Shown here piece after piece: positions 53,601 to 61,597 of a DNA stretch of 64,000 nucleotides. The stretch is from positions 372,001-436,000 of the forward strand of contig JAXLVB010000001.1 in assembly GCA_046329195.1 (NCBI GenBank). The letters are read 5' to 3'. Positions within the stretch are counted from its first letter, which is position 1, and every line of letters begins with the position of its first letter. Origin of the DNA: JAXLVB01 sp046329195 (GTDB lineage Bacteria > Bacteroidota > Bacteroidia > Cytophagales > Spirosomataceae). A program made the translations under genes and the position numbers. The notes beneath the pieces are model-generated. The model was not told where the DNA came from. It made no database searches and saw nothing but the letters and a program-made list of their open reading frames with translations.

Positions 53601-54593
53601 GTTTGAAGAGTCTTTCTGAAGCGTGTTGTAAATAATGTTATAGTCGGCTACGTTGGCATCTTCACGGTGCAGGATGATTGACTTCACGCCCGAATCCATG
53701 ATGGTTTCGATGTCGTCTTCTGCCAAGATAGAGTCACGTTCCAGCAAGATTTCGTTCCGGTCAATGGTTACTACTTCGCCAGTGTCTTCATCCACGAAGT
53801 CTTCTTGCCATGTGCGAAGTACCCGGGCTGCTAGCTTCCTACCTACCGATTTTTTGAGGCTTGTAGGCGTAGCGGTCACTTCTTCTGACAGCTCAAACAA
53901 GTCAAGAATCTCTTTATCTGACCCAAAACCGATGGCACGCAACAAGGTAGTGACGGGGAATTTCTTCTTCCGGTCAATGTAGGCATACATCACGTTGTTA
54001 ACGTCAGTAGAGAATTCAATCCAAGAGCCCTTGAACGGAATGATACGAGCCGAGTAGAGCTTAGAGCCGTTGGTATGCTTGCTCATGGAGAAGAACACCC
54101 CTGGCGAGCGGTGCAATTGCGAGACGATAACCCGCTCCGCTCCATTGATAACAAACGAACCTTTGCCCGTCATGTAGGGGATGTTTCCTAAGAATACCTC
54201 TTGCTCGATGGTCTCAAATTCTTCGTTGTCGGGGTCGTTGCACGACAGCCGAAGTTTAGCTTTTAGAGGTACTGAGTAGGTCAGGCCTCTATCAATGCAC
54301 TCATCCACCGAGTATTTAGGTGGGTCAATGGTGTAGTCAATGAACTCCAAAATGAAGTTCTCCCGTGAGTCCGAAATCGGGAAGTTTTCAGCAAATACTT
54401 GATACAGGCCTTCGTTCTTGCGATGTTCGGCAACGGTATCAATTTGGAAAAAGTCCTGAAACGACTCTAATTGCACGTCGAGCAAATCGGGATACTCAAT
54501 GACTGGATGGATGGTTGCAAAATTGTGTCGTTGAGTTTGATTGGTAGTAGCCAAGGCGATTAAGCGTTTTTTTGATGTAGATACAAAACTCAT
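50694..54593 (-). CDS. rpoB: DNA-directed RNA polymerase subunit beta (1299 aa)
   Basis: All core regions are present, including the rifampicin pocket [18 protein letters not shown] followed by [14 protein letters not shown]. The positions equivalent to E. coli D516, H526 and S531 are wild type. The C-terminal [20 protein letters not shown] is intact. Unlike the usual rplKAJL-rpoBC arrangement, the gene upstream on this strand is a protease. A separate promoter and a leader of about 180 nt precede the ATG at 54593. Confidence 0.98.
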   Translation of the reverse strand: [1299 protein letters not shown]

Positions 54594-54771
54594 ACCAGCA
54601 TGACAAAGTGGTCATGCGTTCAAAATACAAATAGTTTAAAAATCAGTATGTTAGTTTCGTAGAGGCACCGACTCGTGTCCCTCTTCGCTTTTCCTACGAA
54701 GTAAAAAGCGTGTCTCGGACAGCATCGGGAAATACAGGAAAGATTTTTTAAGGAAGCTATTTTCCTCAAAA
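54594..54771 (-). promoter_or_regulatory. Long 5' leader of rpoBC with several hairpins
   Basis: The region between the predicted start (near 54771) and the rpoB ATG can form CGCTTTT/AAAAGCG around TACTTCGTAGG, enclosed by the ACACG- and CCGA/TCGG-containing stretches (about 54665-54725). It ends with GCATGAC-CACTTT-GTCATGC (plus 54598-54617), a perfect 7-bp stem whose last base is 4 nt before the start codon. A hairpin so close to the start could block ribosome entry. No open frame of interest lies in it. Confidence 0.5.
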
Positions 54772-54777
54772 AGCTTG

Positions 54778-54809
54778 CAAAGGTATGAAACTATTATTAA
54801 AAAGTCAAA
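54778..54809 (-). promoter_or_regulatory. Bacteroidota-type promoter of rpoBC
   Basis: On the minus strand TTTG (plus CAAA at 54806-54809), a 20-nt spacer, then TACCTTTG (plus 54778-54785): a full match to TTTG/TAnnTTTG. The start is expected near 54771. Confidence 0.7.
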
Positions 54810-55074
54810 TTTTGAACACGAGATTTTTACTGTTTCTTAGCGTGATTTTTGTGCAGTGTGTTCGAGAAGTTTGTATCTTGAGTCTATTACGATTTGATGA
54901 ACAGCCCTACCCCCGCCTACACTTTATTTAGAAAGCCGGGTAGAAGATTATTTATCACCTCACTAAGTGTATTCTGTTACTACGTTGGAGTGTGGGCGAA
55001 ACTTGGCCGCTGTTGCTTCAGATAGGGTCACTACCAAAGTCGAAATCACATTACGTTATAAACTCGAAAAGATT

Positions 55075-55113
55075 CTCAGCCCTAAAGGGGGGATACGCTC
55101 TTTTAGGGCTGAG
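55075..55113 (-). terminator. Terminator hairpin of the C1 protease gene
   Basis: CTCAGCCCTAAA (55075-55086) pairs perfectly with TTTAGGGCTGAG (55102-55113) around a 15-nt loop, 15 nt beyond the protease stop on the minus strand. Bases 54810-55074 between this hairpin and the rpoB promoter hold nothing I can identify. Confidence 0.65.
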
Positions 55114-55127
55114 GATATTTATATCTT

Positions 55128-56228
55128 CTACTTCAAACTCATCTTCGCCTTCAGCTCAGTAGAGAGGGCGGCTTTGGGAAGTACCAACGTGACGGTATTA
55201 AGTGCAAAATAGGACTCCGAGACGTAGATATAGCCTTTATAGGGCCCCACTAACCCCCACGAATTTTTGACTTGGTAAAATTTCTTTCCACCCTTGCTTT
55301 GGGCAGTGCCCGTGATGAGCATGAGGTGGTCGTCGGTGGTGGTGTAGTTTTCGTAAAGTTGTTGGCGAATTTCTTGGCTGTACGGGCGCTCTTTCAAATC
55401 CGGCTCGATAGGCGCCGTTGCCGAAAGCTTATCGGCCAACTCCATAGCATATCCTTTGCCTTGTCGCCAGCCAGAGTTACTCACATCAGCATCCCACAAA
55501 ACGCTGTAGCCTCTGTCAATCGACGTATCAACTGCCTTAAAAAGCTCATCCAGAGGTACATTGAAATACGAGCCGTTTGAAAAGTTATCAGGCACTTCCA
55601 CAATGAATGAAGTATAGTAAGGATGATGCGAAAATGAGGTAAGATAGACATAATCATCGGCGTTGAAATGCAATACCTCATTAGCGAAGGTTTTAGCCGT
55701 GTACGTTTTTCCTTGATAATCAAAAGACTGTGGTGGACGCCCCAACGATTCGTCTAACAGAGTGGTAATGCCGTCTATCCAGTTGGGGGGTAGTGGATTT
55801 TTCTTGATAAGGCTGTCTAAGTAGTTTTTCATCTGCTTCACCAACTTACTGTGTACGTGCATCGACTGGCCGTTTTTTAGCCCCGAATAAGCCGACTCGG
55901 GCATTGCCCCGTATTTGCTCATGGCATTGATGACATCATGCCCCAGCCCCCCCTCATCAAAACGAGCAGTACCCTGACGCAGCACATAGTTTCGGGCTTT
56001 TTCTAAGTAAATATTCCGAACTGTAAACATCTCCGACAAGTCCACCTCGCCTTGGCTTTTGCGCAAGCACTCGGCTTCGAGTAGTGCCGTCATCGAAAAG
56101 CACCAGCAGGTACCCGTAGCTCCTTGGTTTCGGATACCCGTGGCCGGTAGTTGTTTCAATACTTTGATAGGTTCTTGTGCAAAGGCATACGTCGCCATCA
56201 AGCACAAGCTAAAAATTACTTTTTTCAT
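55128..56228 (-). CDS. C1 (papain-like) cysteine peptidase, bleomycin hydrolase/aminopeptidase C type, secreted (366 aa)
   Basis: Signal peptide MKKVIFSLCLMATYAFAQ. The Cys active site is GIRNQGATGTCWCFS (Cys near residue 41), the His site DDHLMLITGTAQ and the Asn site KNSWGLVGPYKGYIYVS: the full papain triad, with spacing like peptidase C1B (bleomycin hydrolase). There is no propeptide, as in C1B enzymes. Cytoplasmic in most relatives, it is predicted exported here. It is followed by a hairpin terminator; the rpoBC promoter lies beyond it. Confidence 0.88.
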   Translation of the reverse strand: MKKVIFSLCLMATYAFAQEPIKVLKQLPATGIRNQGATGTCWCFSMTALLEAECLRKSQGEVDLSEMFTVRNIYLEKARNYVLRQGTARFDEGGLGHDVINAMSKYGAMPESAYSGLKNGQSMHVHSKLVKQMKNYLDSLIKKNPLPPNWIDGITTLLDESLGRPPQSFDYQGKTYTAKTFANEVLHFNADDYVYLTSFSHHPYYTSFIVEVPDNFSNGSYFNVPLDELFKAVDTSIDRGYSVLWDADVSNSGWRQGKGYAMELADKLSATAPIEPDLKERPYSQEIRQQLYENYTTTDDHLMLITGTAQSKGGKKFYQVKNSWGLVGPYKGYIYVSESYFALNTVTLVLPKAALSTELKAKMSLK

Positions 56229-56260
56229 CGTTTTTTGTTTATTTCCTTTAAAATTCCCGA

Positions 56261-56779
56261 CTAAAACTGCACCAAATCGCCTTCTGTAATACCATACTTA
56301 TCGCACCAGCCTCCAGTTACTTCTACCACGTATTGCGCATTACCTTTAGATGGTAACGATTCTTCAGAATACGGCTTGGCGTTACGCACAATCGAAACGA
56401 TTTGCTTTTTTTCGTTCACATAAATTATGTCTAACGACATGATGGTGTTTTTCATCCAAAAAGCCTGTGGTTCAGACACTTCAAATACAAATAACATCCC
56501 CACCGAATCGGGCATGTTGGTTCTGAACATCAAGCCTTTCATGCGGTCGGCATCGGTATCTGCAATTTCTACATCAATTTTTTTGAGACGCTGGTTGCTA
56601 TCTTTCTTCAAAAAAACAACCTCACCTTCTTTGGTATAGTTGTTTGATGGGGCGGTCTCTGCCGTAGAAGACGCTGCGGAAGTAGGTACAGAACTCGTAT
56701 CTGAACGGCTTGACCAGTAATAGTATCCTGATGCGGCTATCAATACAGCACCGACAATCAATAAGAGTTTGCGATTCAC
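56261..56779 (-). CDS. DUF192 protein, membrane-anchored (172 aa)
   Basis: The DUF192 core is at about residues 60-170: VEIADTDADRMKGLMFRTNM, GMLFVFEVSEPQAFWMKNTI, SLDIIYVNEKKQIVSI and NAQYVVEVTGGWCDKYGI. A membrane anchor (LLLIVGAVLIAASGYYYW) and a Ser/Thr-rich linker precede it. The start is uncertain: GTG at 56779 puts the anchor at the N-terminus, while the frame extends 26 codons further to a TTG at 56857. Function of DUF192 is unknown. Confidence 0.82.
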   Translation of the reverse strand: MNRKLLLIVGAVLIAASGYYYWSSRSDTSSVPTSAASSTAETAPSNNYTKEGEVVFLKKDSNQRLKKIDVEIADTDADRMKGLMFRTNMPDSVGMLFVFEVSEPQAFWMKNTIMSLDIIYVNEKKQIVSIVRNAKPYSEESLPSKGNAQYVVEVTGGWCDKYGITEGDLVQF

Positions 56780-56929
56780 GTTATGAAAAAGATTGGTAAA
56801 ATAATTACAAATGAATAAGTACCAATGGTAGAGATAATTTACTGAAAGACAAGTCAATAACCATTGCTTTGCCCATATACTGGCTAGGTGATGGATTGGG
56901 CTTATCGCTTTAGTCTCAAAAAAGACCCT

Positions 56930-56937
56930 TACCTTTG
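56930..56937 (+). promoter_or_regulatory. Bacteroidota -7 element
   Basis: TACCTTTG fits TAnnTTTG, 25 nt before the ATG at 56962. The -33 element is weak. Confidence 0.4.
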
Positions 56938-56961
56938 GTTCTGCAAATTACAGATTTTCAG

Positions 56962-57465
56962 ATGAAAACGCTCTGGTTTGTGTTTACATTGTGGTCGGGG
57001 TTGGCATTAGCCCAAGACCGACTGGAACAATTGCGTCAGGAACGCCAGCAATTGGTGTTTGAGTGGAAGTCTATTACCGAGCGCAACAGTGGGCTGTTTG
57101 GTAGCAAATCGAAAGACGATTTGGAGGCTGAAATCTCGGCCTTACAGCAGATTATCAAGAAAGATGAGCAAATTCAAGACGAATTGAGCCGAGTTGCCGA
57201 ACGAGTACAATTAGCTGACAAACAACACTATAACGAACTACTTCGGCAGAATAATGACCTCAACAGCCGTATCAAAGAATTACAAGACTTGATCAGTCGC
57301 CACAAGCAATGGTCCAAAGAGAATCATAGCTCGCTGGAGCAAAAAGACATTGTTCAGCAAGTGCTGTGGGTTTTATTGGTGGTGCTGTTGGTAGTCAGCA
57401 TCGCATTATGGCAAAAATACAAATCTGCTCAAGCCGCTCTCAAAAAAGCACAAGGGTGGAAATGA
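56962..57465 (+). CDS. Coiled-coil protein with signal peptide and C-terminal membrane helix (167 aa)
   Basis: A signal peptide (MKTLWFVFTLWSGLALAQ) is followed by a continuous coiled coil (about 20-125: DRLEQLRQERQQLVFEWKSI, DELSRVAERVQLADKQHYNE), then one helix (about 133-152, QQVLWVLLVVLLVVSIALW) and a short basic tail. Topology suggests a periplasmic coiled coil tethered to the inner membrane. No family recognised. The ATG at 56962 is chosen over a TTG nine codons upstream. Confidence 0.75.
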   Translation: MKTLWFVFTLWSGLALAQDRLEQLRQERQQLVFEWKSITERNSGLFGSKSKDDLEAEISALQQIIKKDEQIQDELSRVAERVQLADKQHYNELLRQNNDLNSRIKELQDLISRHKQWSKENHSSLEQKDIVQQVLWVLLVVLLVVSIALWQKYKSAQAALKKAQGWK

Positions 57466-57528
57466 TTGATTAGCCCCTAAGCATTTACAATCTGCTTATT
57501 AACAGACCAATAAATAGTGGATATCCAG

Positions 57529-58611
57529 CTACTTCTCTGTGTTTTTGAGCCAATAACGCAGCAAGTGCCGCTCAAAAACCGGCCCAATCAATAACTGATT
57601 TTTATACACGGCTCCCACACTAGACCCCGAAAGCGGGTGCCCATCATTAAGGTACACCTCAGTAGTATCAAACGATGCCGTTCCTTTGTAGTTAAGTTTC
57701 AGCACTTGCGATGGCGACAGTTTTTTAGGGTCTTTAGAGTGGCTCACAAACTTCAGAAGTTGCGGGTGACACCCAATCCAAAGCGCTCCAGTCGCATCCC
57801 ACTCTAAATTATCAACCCCTGTGTTGAGGTAAATTTCGTCGTCGGGGCTGATGGCTCCTGAGGCTGGGTTAATATCATATACAAAAATACTTCGGCCAGT
57901 GGTAGAGGCTACAAAAAGCTTAGTATTGTCAGGGCTGATGTTGATACCATTGGCGTATTTGATGCCGCTTGCCAAGGTTTTTTGCCAACGAGTACCATCA
58001 TAAAAGGCTACATAACCCGTACCTATTTGCAGGTAGTCTTTTAGGTTTCGGAAAAAACTCTTTTGGGCGTCGTGGTCGTTAGTTACGTAAAATTGCCGCT
58101 CGCCTACCCCTACTATATCGTTGGGGCTGGGGAGATATGCTGGGTTTTTGAGGGTTTCTCGGTGGATAAGTACACTATCTTGCCAGTCGAAAATCTCAAT
58201 GGTAGCCGTATCTTGATGAACCAACGAGTGATTTACTACAAAAAGCCGCTTGCGCCCGTCGGTGAGTTTTACTAACGAAATACCATGCGGATGAAAATCT
58301 TCTCGGAACGATTGCGTCAGTTCATGAGGTTTAGAAAGCGAATCGTTAAGATCCAACACAAAAATCCCTCCTTTTTTAGGCTTGCCGTCTAAGGCATAAG
58401 CCCGACGGTCGTCTGATGACAATAAGGCTAAACCCGTCGCTTGGTCAATCGTAATATCTTCTACTCCGGCTATACCCTCAACCTTCTGAAGAGTCCCCTC
58501 CACATGCGGTTTGATGGTTTTGAAAGAGCCTGCATCGTTGAGCGTTTTCAAGACCAACAACACAATAACCAGCACCAAGGTGCCTACTATCATTCGACGA
58601 GGTTTTGCCAT
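57529..58611 (-). CDS. Paraoxonase (PON)-family lactonase/arylesterase, membrane-anchored (360 aa)
   Basis: Strong likeness to animal PON1 across the six-bladed propeller. HGISLV and VNHSLVHQDTATIEIFDW hold the histidines equivalent to PON1 H115 and H134. PSPNDIVGVGERQFYVTNDH and YANGINISPDN hold the asparagines equivalent to N168 and N224. The VDNLEWDATGALWIGCHPQL stretch supplies D269 and N270, and VEDITID the E53-D54 pair. So the calcium and catalytic residues appear complete. An N-terminal membrane anchor (IVGTLVLVIVLLVL) follows the ATG at 58611. PONs are mainly lactonases, so quorum-signal lactone hydrolysis is conceivable but untested. Confidence 0.88.
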   Translation of the reverse strand: MAKPRRMIVGTLVLVIVLLVLKTLNDAGSFKTIKPHVEGTLQKVEGIAGVEDITIDQATGLALLSSDDRRAYALDGKPKKGGIFVLDLNDSLSKPHELTQSFREDFHPHGISLVKLTDGRKRLFVVNHSLVHQDTATIEIFDWQDSVLIHRETLKNPAYLPSPNDIVGVGERQFYVTNDHDAQKSFFRNLKDYLQIGTGYVAFYDGTRWQKTLASGIKYANGINISPDNTKLFVASTTGRSIFVYDINPASGAISPDDEIYLNTGVDNLEWDATGALWIGCHPQLLKFVSHSKDPKKLSPSQVLKLNYKGTASFDTTEVYLNDGHPLSGSSVGAVYKNQLLIGPVFERHLLRYWLKNTEK

Positions 58612-58700
58612 AGCATACAAAAAGTTTAGAGCGTGATGCAAAGTACGTCGAATTTACGAACATCAAAAACTCACCCCCAAGAGATTTACGTAGGGTTTGT

Positions 58701-58708
58701 TACTTTTG
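58701..58708 (+). promoter_or_regulatory. Bacteroidota -7 element
   Basis: TACTTTTG fits TAnnTTTG, 22 nt before the nitrilase-family ATG. No clear -33. Confidence 0.4.
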
Positions 58709-58729
58709 TAGTTCATAAGTTTCTAAACC

Positions 58730-59854
58730 ATGAAAAAACTCCTAGGCGTACTCATTCTGCTTTGGCTCAGTTACTTAGTGTGGGCCAGTTGGGGCAAGGA
58801 AGACCTCAACCCTCCTGCCGACACCACCTTTCGGATTGAAGATGAGTTTGGTACCAATCAGGGTAAAGGTAATCTGATAGGGATTCAGCCCTATATGATG
58901 CCGATTGATTATGCCAACGAAAAGGCGTTTTTCAATAAAATGAATGGCTATTTTGAGCAACTCAAAGAGAAACAATGGCTCAGTGCCAAGTCTATCGTTG
59001 TATTGCCCGAATACTTGGGTACTTGGCTGGTAACAGCCCACGAAAAGTCGAGCCTCTATGCTGCCAATAGTTTAGGAAAAGGCCTTCAAGTCATGGTATC
59101 AAGCCATTTGTTCAGCTTTGGAAAAGAGTATTTGTTTGCTCCTGAGCAGATAAAAGACAAAACCAAATACGCCGTATTTGCATTGAAGGCCGACGAAATG
59201 GCCTCGATATATCAAAAAACGTTTTCGGACTTAGCACGTCGCTACGGTGTTACCATTGTAGCAGGGTCTATTTTACTTCCAGACCCACGAGTAGAGGCAG
59301 GTCAGCTGGTGGTTGGCAAGGGAGAATTATACAACATTTCGGGCGTGTTTAGGCCTGATGGTTCTTTGGCGCCAACCTTGGTCAAAAAACTCTTCCCCAT
59401 TACCGACGAACTACCCTTTGTTTGCCCAGGCAAGCCTGACGACTTACCCGTTTTTGATACCCCTGCTGGTAAATTAGGCGTTTTGGTCTGTGCCGATGTA
59501 TGGAACGCTGCTGCCTTTCAAGCACTCAAAAAGAAAGGAGCTCAGCTGCTGGCCGTACCCTCTTACTCAACCATTGACAACGTGTGGAGTGTGCAGTGGG
59601 AAGGCTACAGTGGTACCCCCACACCTGCGTATGCCCAAGCCGACGTGGGCAAAATCACCGAAGGACAAGCGTGGTTTAAATACACAATGGGTAAACACGC
59701 TAAAGCTGAAGCAGGCATTAGCAAAGGAATGAACGTGTTTTTGAGAGGCAAACTCTGGGACTTAGGCTCTGATGGCCGTACGCTCATCCTCAACGATTCG
59801 CTGAGAGTGGCGAAGGGTTTTGATGGGCCAGGCGTAAGCTGCTTGTGGATATAA
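58730..59854 (+). CDS. Carbon-nitrogen hydrolase (nitrilase superfamily), membrane-anchored (374 aa)
   Basis: N-terminal anchor (LLGVLILLWLSYLVWASW), then a nitrilase fold. The catalytic Glu is in IVVLPEYLGTW, the Lys in APTLVKKLFPITDE and the Cys in LGVLVCADVWN: the complete Glu-Lys-Cys triad. Superfamily members cleave amides or nitriles or transfer acyl groups (Lnt is a membrane example). This protein has one helix instead of the Lnt multi-helix domain, so the substrate is open. Confidence 0.87.
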   Translation: MKKLLGVLILLWLSYLVWASWGKEDLNPPADTTFRIEDEFGTNQGKGNLIGIQPYMMPIDYANEKAFFNKMNGYFEQLKEKQWLSAKSIVVLPEYLGTWLVTAHEKSSLYAANSLGKGLQVMVSSHLFSFGKEYLFAPEQIKDKTKYAVFALKADEMASIYQKTFSDLARRYGVTIVAGSILLPDPRVEAGQLVVGKGELYNISGVFRPDGSLAPTLVKKLFPITDELPFVCPGKPDDLPVFDTPAGKLGVLVCADVWNAAAFQALKKKGAQLLAVPSYSTIDNVWSVQWEGYSGTPTPAYAQADVGKITEGQAWFKYTMGKHAKAEAGISKGMNVFLRGKLWDLGSDGRTLILNDSLRVAKGFDGPGVSCLWI

Positions 59855-60049
59855 TATAAGTTCATAATAATCAGAATATTATAAAAAACAGAAAATATTT
59901 GACTGTTTTTTTTGCATGAGTGTATTCAACTTCTTAAGTTTGTGTCTTCTATTCCACTTATACCACTATAAAAATTACAGGCAAGATTATCTCTATTCTC
60001 TTTTTTAAGGAGTATAAATCCCTATTGCTTTAATTTATTATAGTCTAAA

Positions 60050-60214
60050 ATGGTAAAAACAAGACAAGAAATTGCCTACGAATTAGGAATTTCTCGACGC
60101 ACACTCACCCGCTGGCTTCATAAGCACAATATTATTCTCCCATCAGGTTTAGTATCTGTAAAAAATCAACAGTTGATTCGTAAAAAATTTGAGATTGAAC
60201 ATGATGTCTCATAA
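60050..60214 (+). CDS. Small helix-turn-helix protein (54 aa)
   Basis: ATG at 60050, stop at 60214: MVKTRQEIAYELGISRRTLT, then RWLHKHNIILPSG. The first 30 residues form a homeodomain/MerR-like HTH (E-I-A-x-E-L-G-I-S-x-R-T-L-x-R-W-L), followed by a short basic tail. AT-rich like the downstream cassette. It may regulate that cassette or be a fragment of a mobile-element regulator. Identified by direct translation. Confidence 0.65.
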   Translation: MVKTRQEIAYELGISRRTLTRWLHKHNIILPSGLVSVKNQQLIRKKFEIEHDVS

Positions 60215-60379
60215 TGTCCCATTTTGGCTCAATTTGGCACATTTGTACTATTGGAGGATATTTGATTAAACGATAGTTTTGCTAAAAGGTATTTCAAAAC
60301 ATTTTAACCTTTTAAAAGAAGGTTAACGTTGTTCTTGAAATGAAAAAAATTTTTTCATTGTAAAACTAAATTAAATCGT

Positions 60380-61597
60380 ATGAAAAAGGCAAACTTTAAC
60401 AACAAAAACAAGAGATTTCTTCTGGGCGTTATTTTGTCTGTTTTATTACTCTCTATTTGTATAGTTTCTTGCAAAGACGGGAGTGAGAACGGTGTAAAAG
60501 ACGTTTTAAGCTCAACACCTGTCTTTGGCCAGTCAAGTATTAAATTTGATGGAATCCCGCTGAATCATATGAATCTTGTGATAAATTCAGAGCGTAATAT
60601 CGATAGGCATACTCTACCCAATTTGTTCGCAGAAATATCAGAGCGAGATATGGTCAATATTTCAACTATTTTGCGTAAACAGTTTGGAGGTGATTTGATA
60701 AAAGAAGAAAAACTACCGTTTTTTATTGCAATATATACCTCCAATTCGATGGAGAACGTTGTATTGAGCGATATTAAAGGAATTAGTTATGTTATTGAAC
60801 AAGAAAATGGAAATTTTGAACATATCTTCTTTGAAGTTGTTAATGGGAAATTTATTGAAGATAAACGATTTAGAGCCGAATGTACGTCTTTAAAAAAAAC
60901 AACTGTACAAATGCTTGCCAATACTGTATTTGAGAACGATGGTAATATAAAATGGGTATCGCTTAGTTCTATTTTCTCAAAAAAAACAATAGCAAGTAAA
61001 GATAAAATTGATAATTTAACAGTGAAAGTTACAGAATACGCTAACTATATAGAAGGTGACGATTTAGGCTGCCAAGCTTGCTTTGGGGGTAATGGATACT
61101 GTACTTATCCTGAGAATCAATGTATATCAACAGATCCACCTGGAGATTGCGAAGATGAACAAATTCAACAAGCAATACAAAATGAAGGTTTAAAAGCTAC
61201 TGAAGGTACAATGGGTAAGTTGTCGTCGCTAAATTCTGAGAAAGCGTACTCATTTAGAGATAATTTCCTGAAAAAATTTAAGAAAGGAAATGAATATATA
61301 GACTATTACTATAAAATATCTCGTATCACTCAAATGCATAAAGGGGATAGCCCTGTTAGTTTAACAGATAAGATTTCGTTGGCGTTTGATATTTATCAAA
61401 TTGCTGATGCATTACAAAGTGAAGACGATGAGGTTATTGTATCAGATGAAATGTTTAATCGAATTCACGATAAGATTAACTCATATAGAGAGTATTCTAA
61501 CAATGAGGAGTTCCAGAAGATTTTGTCCAACATAGACAAAGATTTCAAAATATTTAAAAACAAGAAAAAGTCGTATATATTGAAAGCTCTTCAATGA
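60380..61597 (+). CDS. Lipoprotein with central cysteine cluster, unknown (405 aa)
   Basis: Lipoprotein signal (FLLGVILSVLLLSICIVSC, lipidated Cys31). Residues about 235-260 hold a cysteine cluster (LGCQACFGGNGYCTYPENQC followed by ISTDPPGDC) that could form disulfides outside the membrane. The rest is Lys/Glu/Asn-rich and helical towards the end. AT-rich codons, unlike the flanking genes. Its TGA overlaps the ATG of the next gene (ATGA), so translation is coupled. No family recognised. Confidence 0.7.
   Translation: MKKANFNNKNKRFLLGVILSVLLLSICIVSCKDGSENGVKDVLSSTPVFGQSSIKFDGIPLNHMNLVINSERNIDRHTLPNLFAEISERDMVNISTILRKQFGGDLIKEEKLPFFIAIYTSNSMENVVLSDIKGISYVIEQENGNFEHIFFEVVNGKFIEDKRFRAECTSLKKTTVQMLANTVFENDGNIKWVSLSSIFSKKTIASKDKIDNLTVKVTEYANYIEGDDLGCQACFGGNGYCTYPENQCISTDPPGDCEDEQIQQAIQNEGLKATEGTMGKLSSLNSEKAYSFRDNFLKKFKKGNEYIDYYYKISRITQMHKGDSPVSLTDKISLAFDIYQIADALQSEDDEVIVSDEMFNRIHDKINSYREYSNNEEFQKILSNIDKDFKIFKNKKKSYILKALQ

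Noticed and set aside
54967..55212. 81-aa plus-strand ORF between rpoB and the C1 protease gene
   Set aside because: It overlaps the protease terminator and the protease 3' end on the other strand and shows no recognisable domain or start signal; probably chance.
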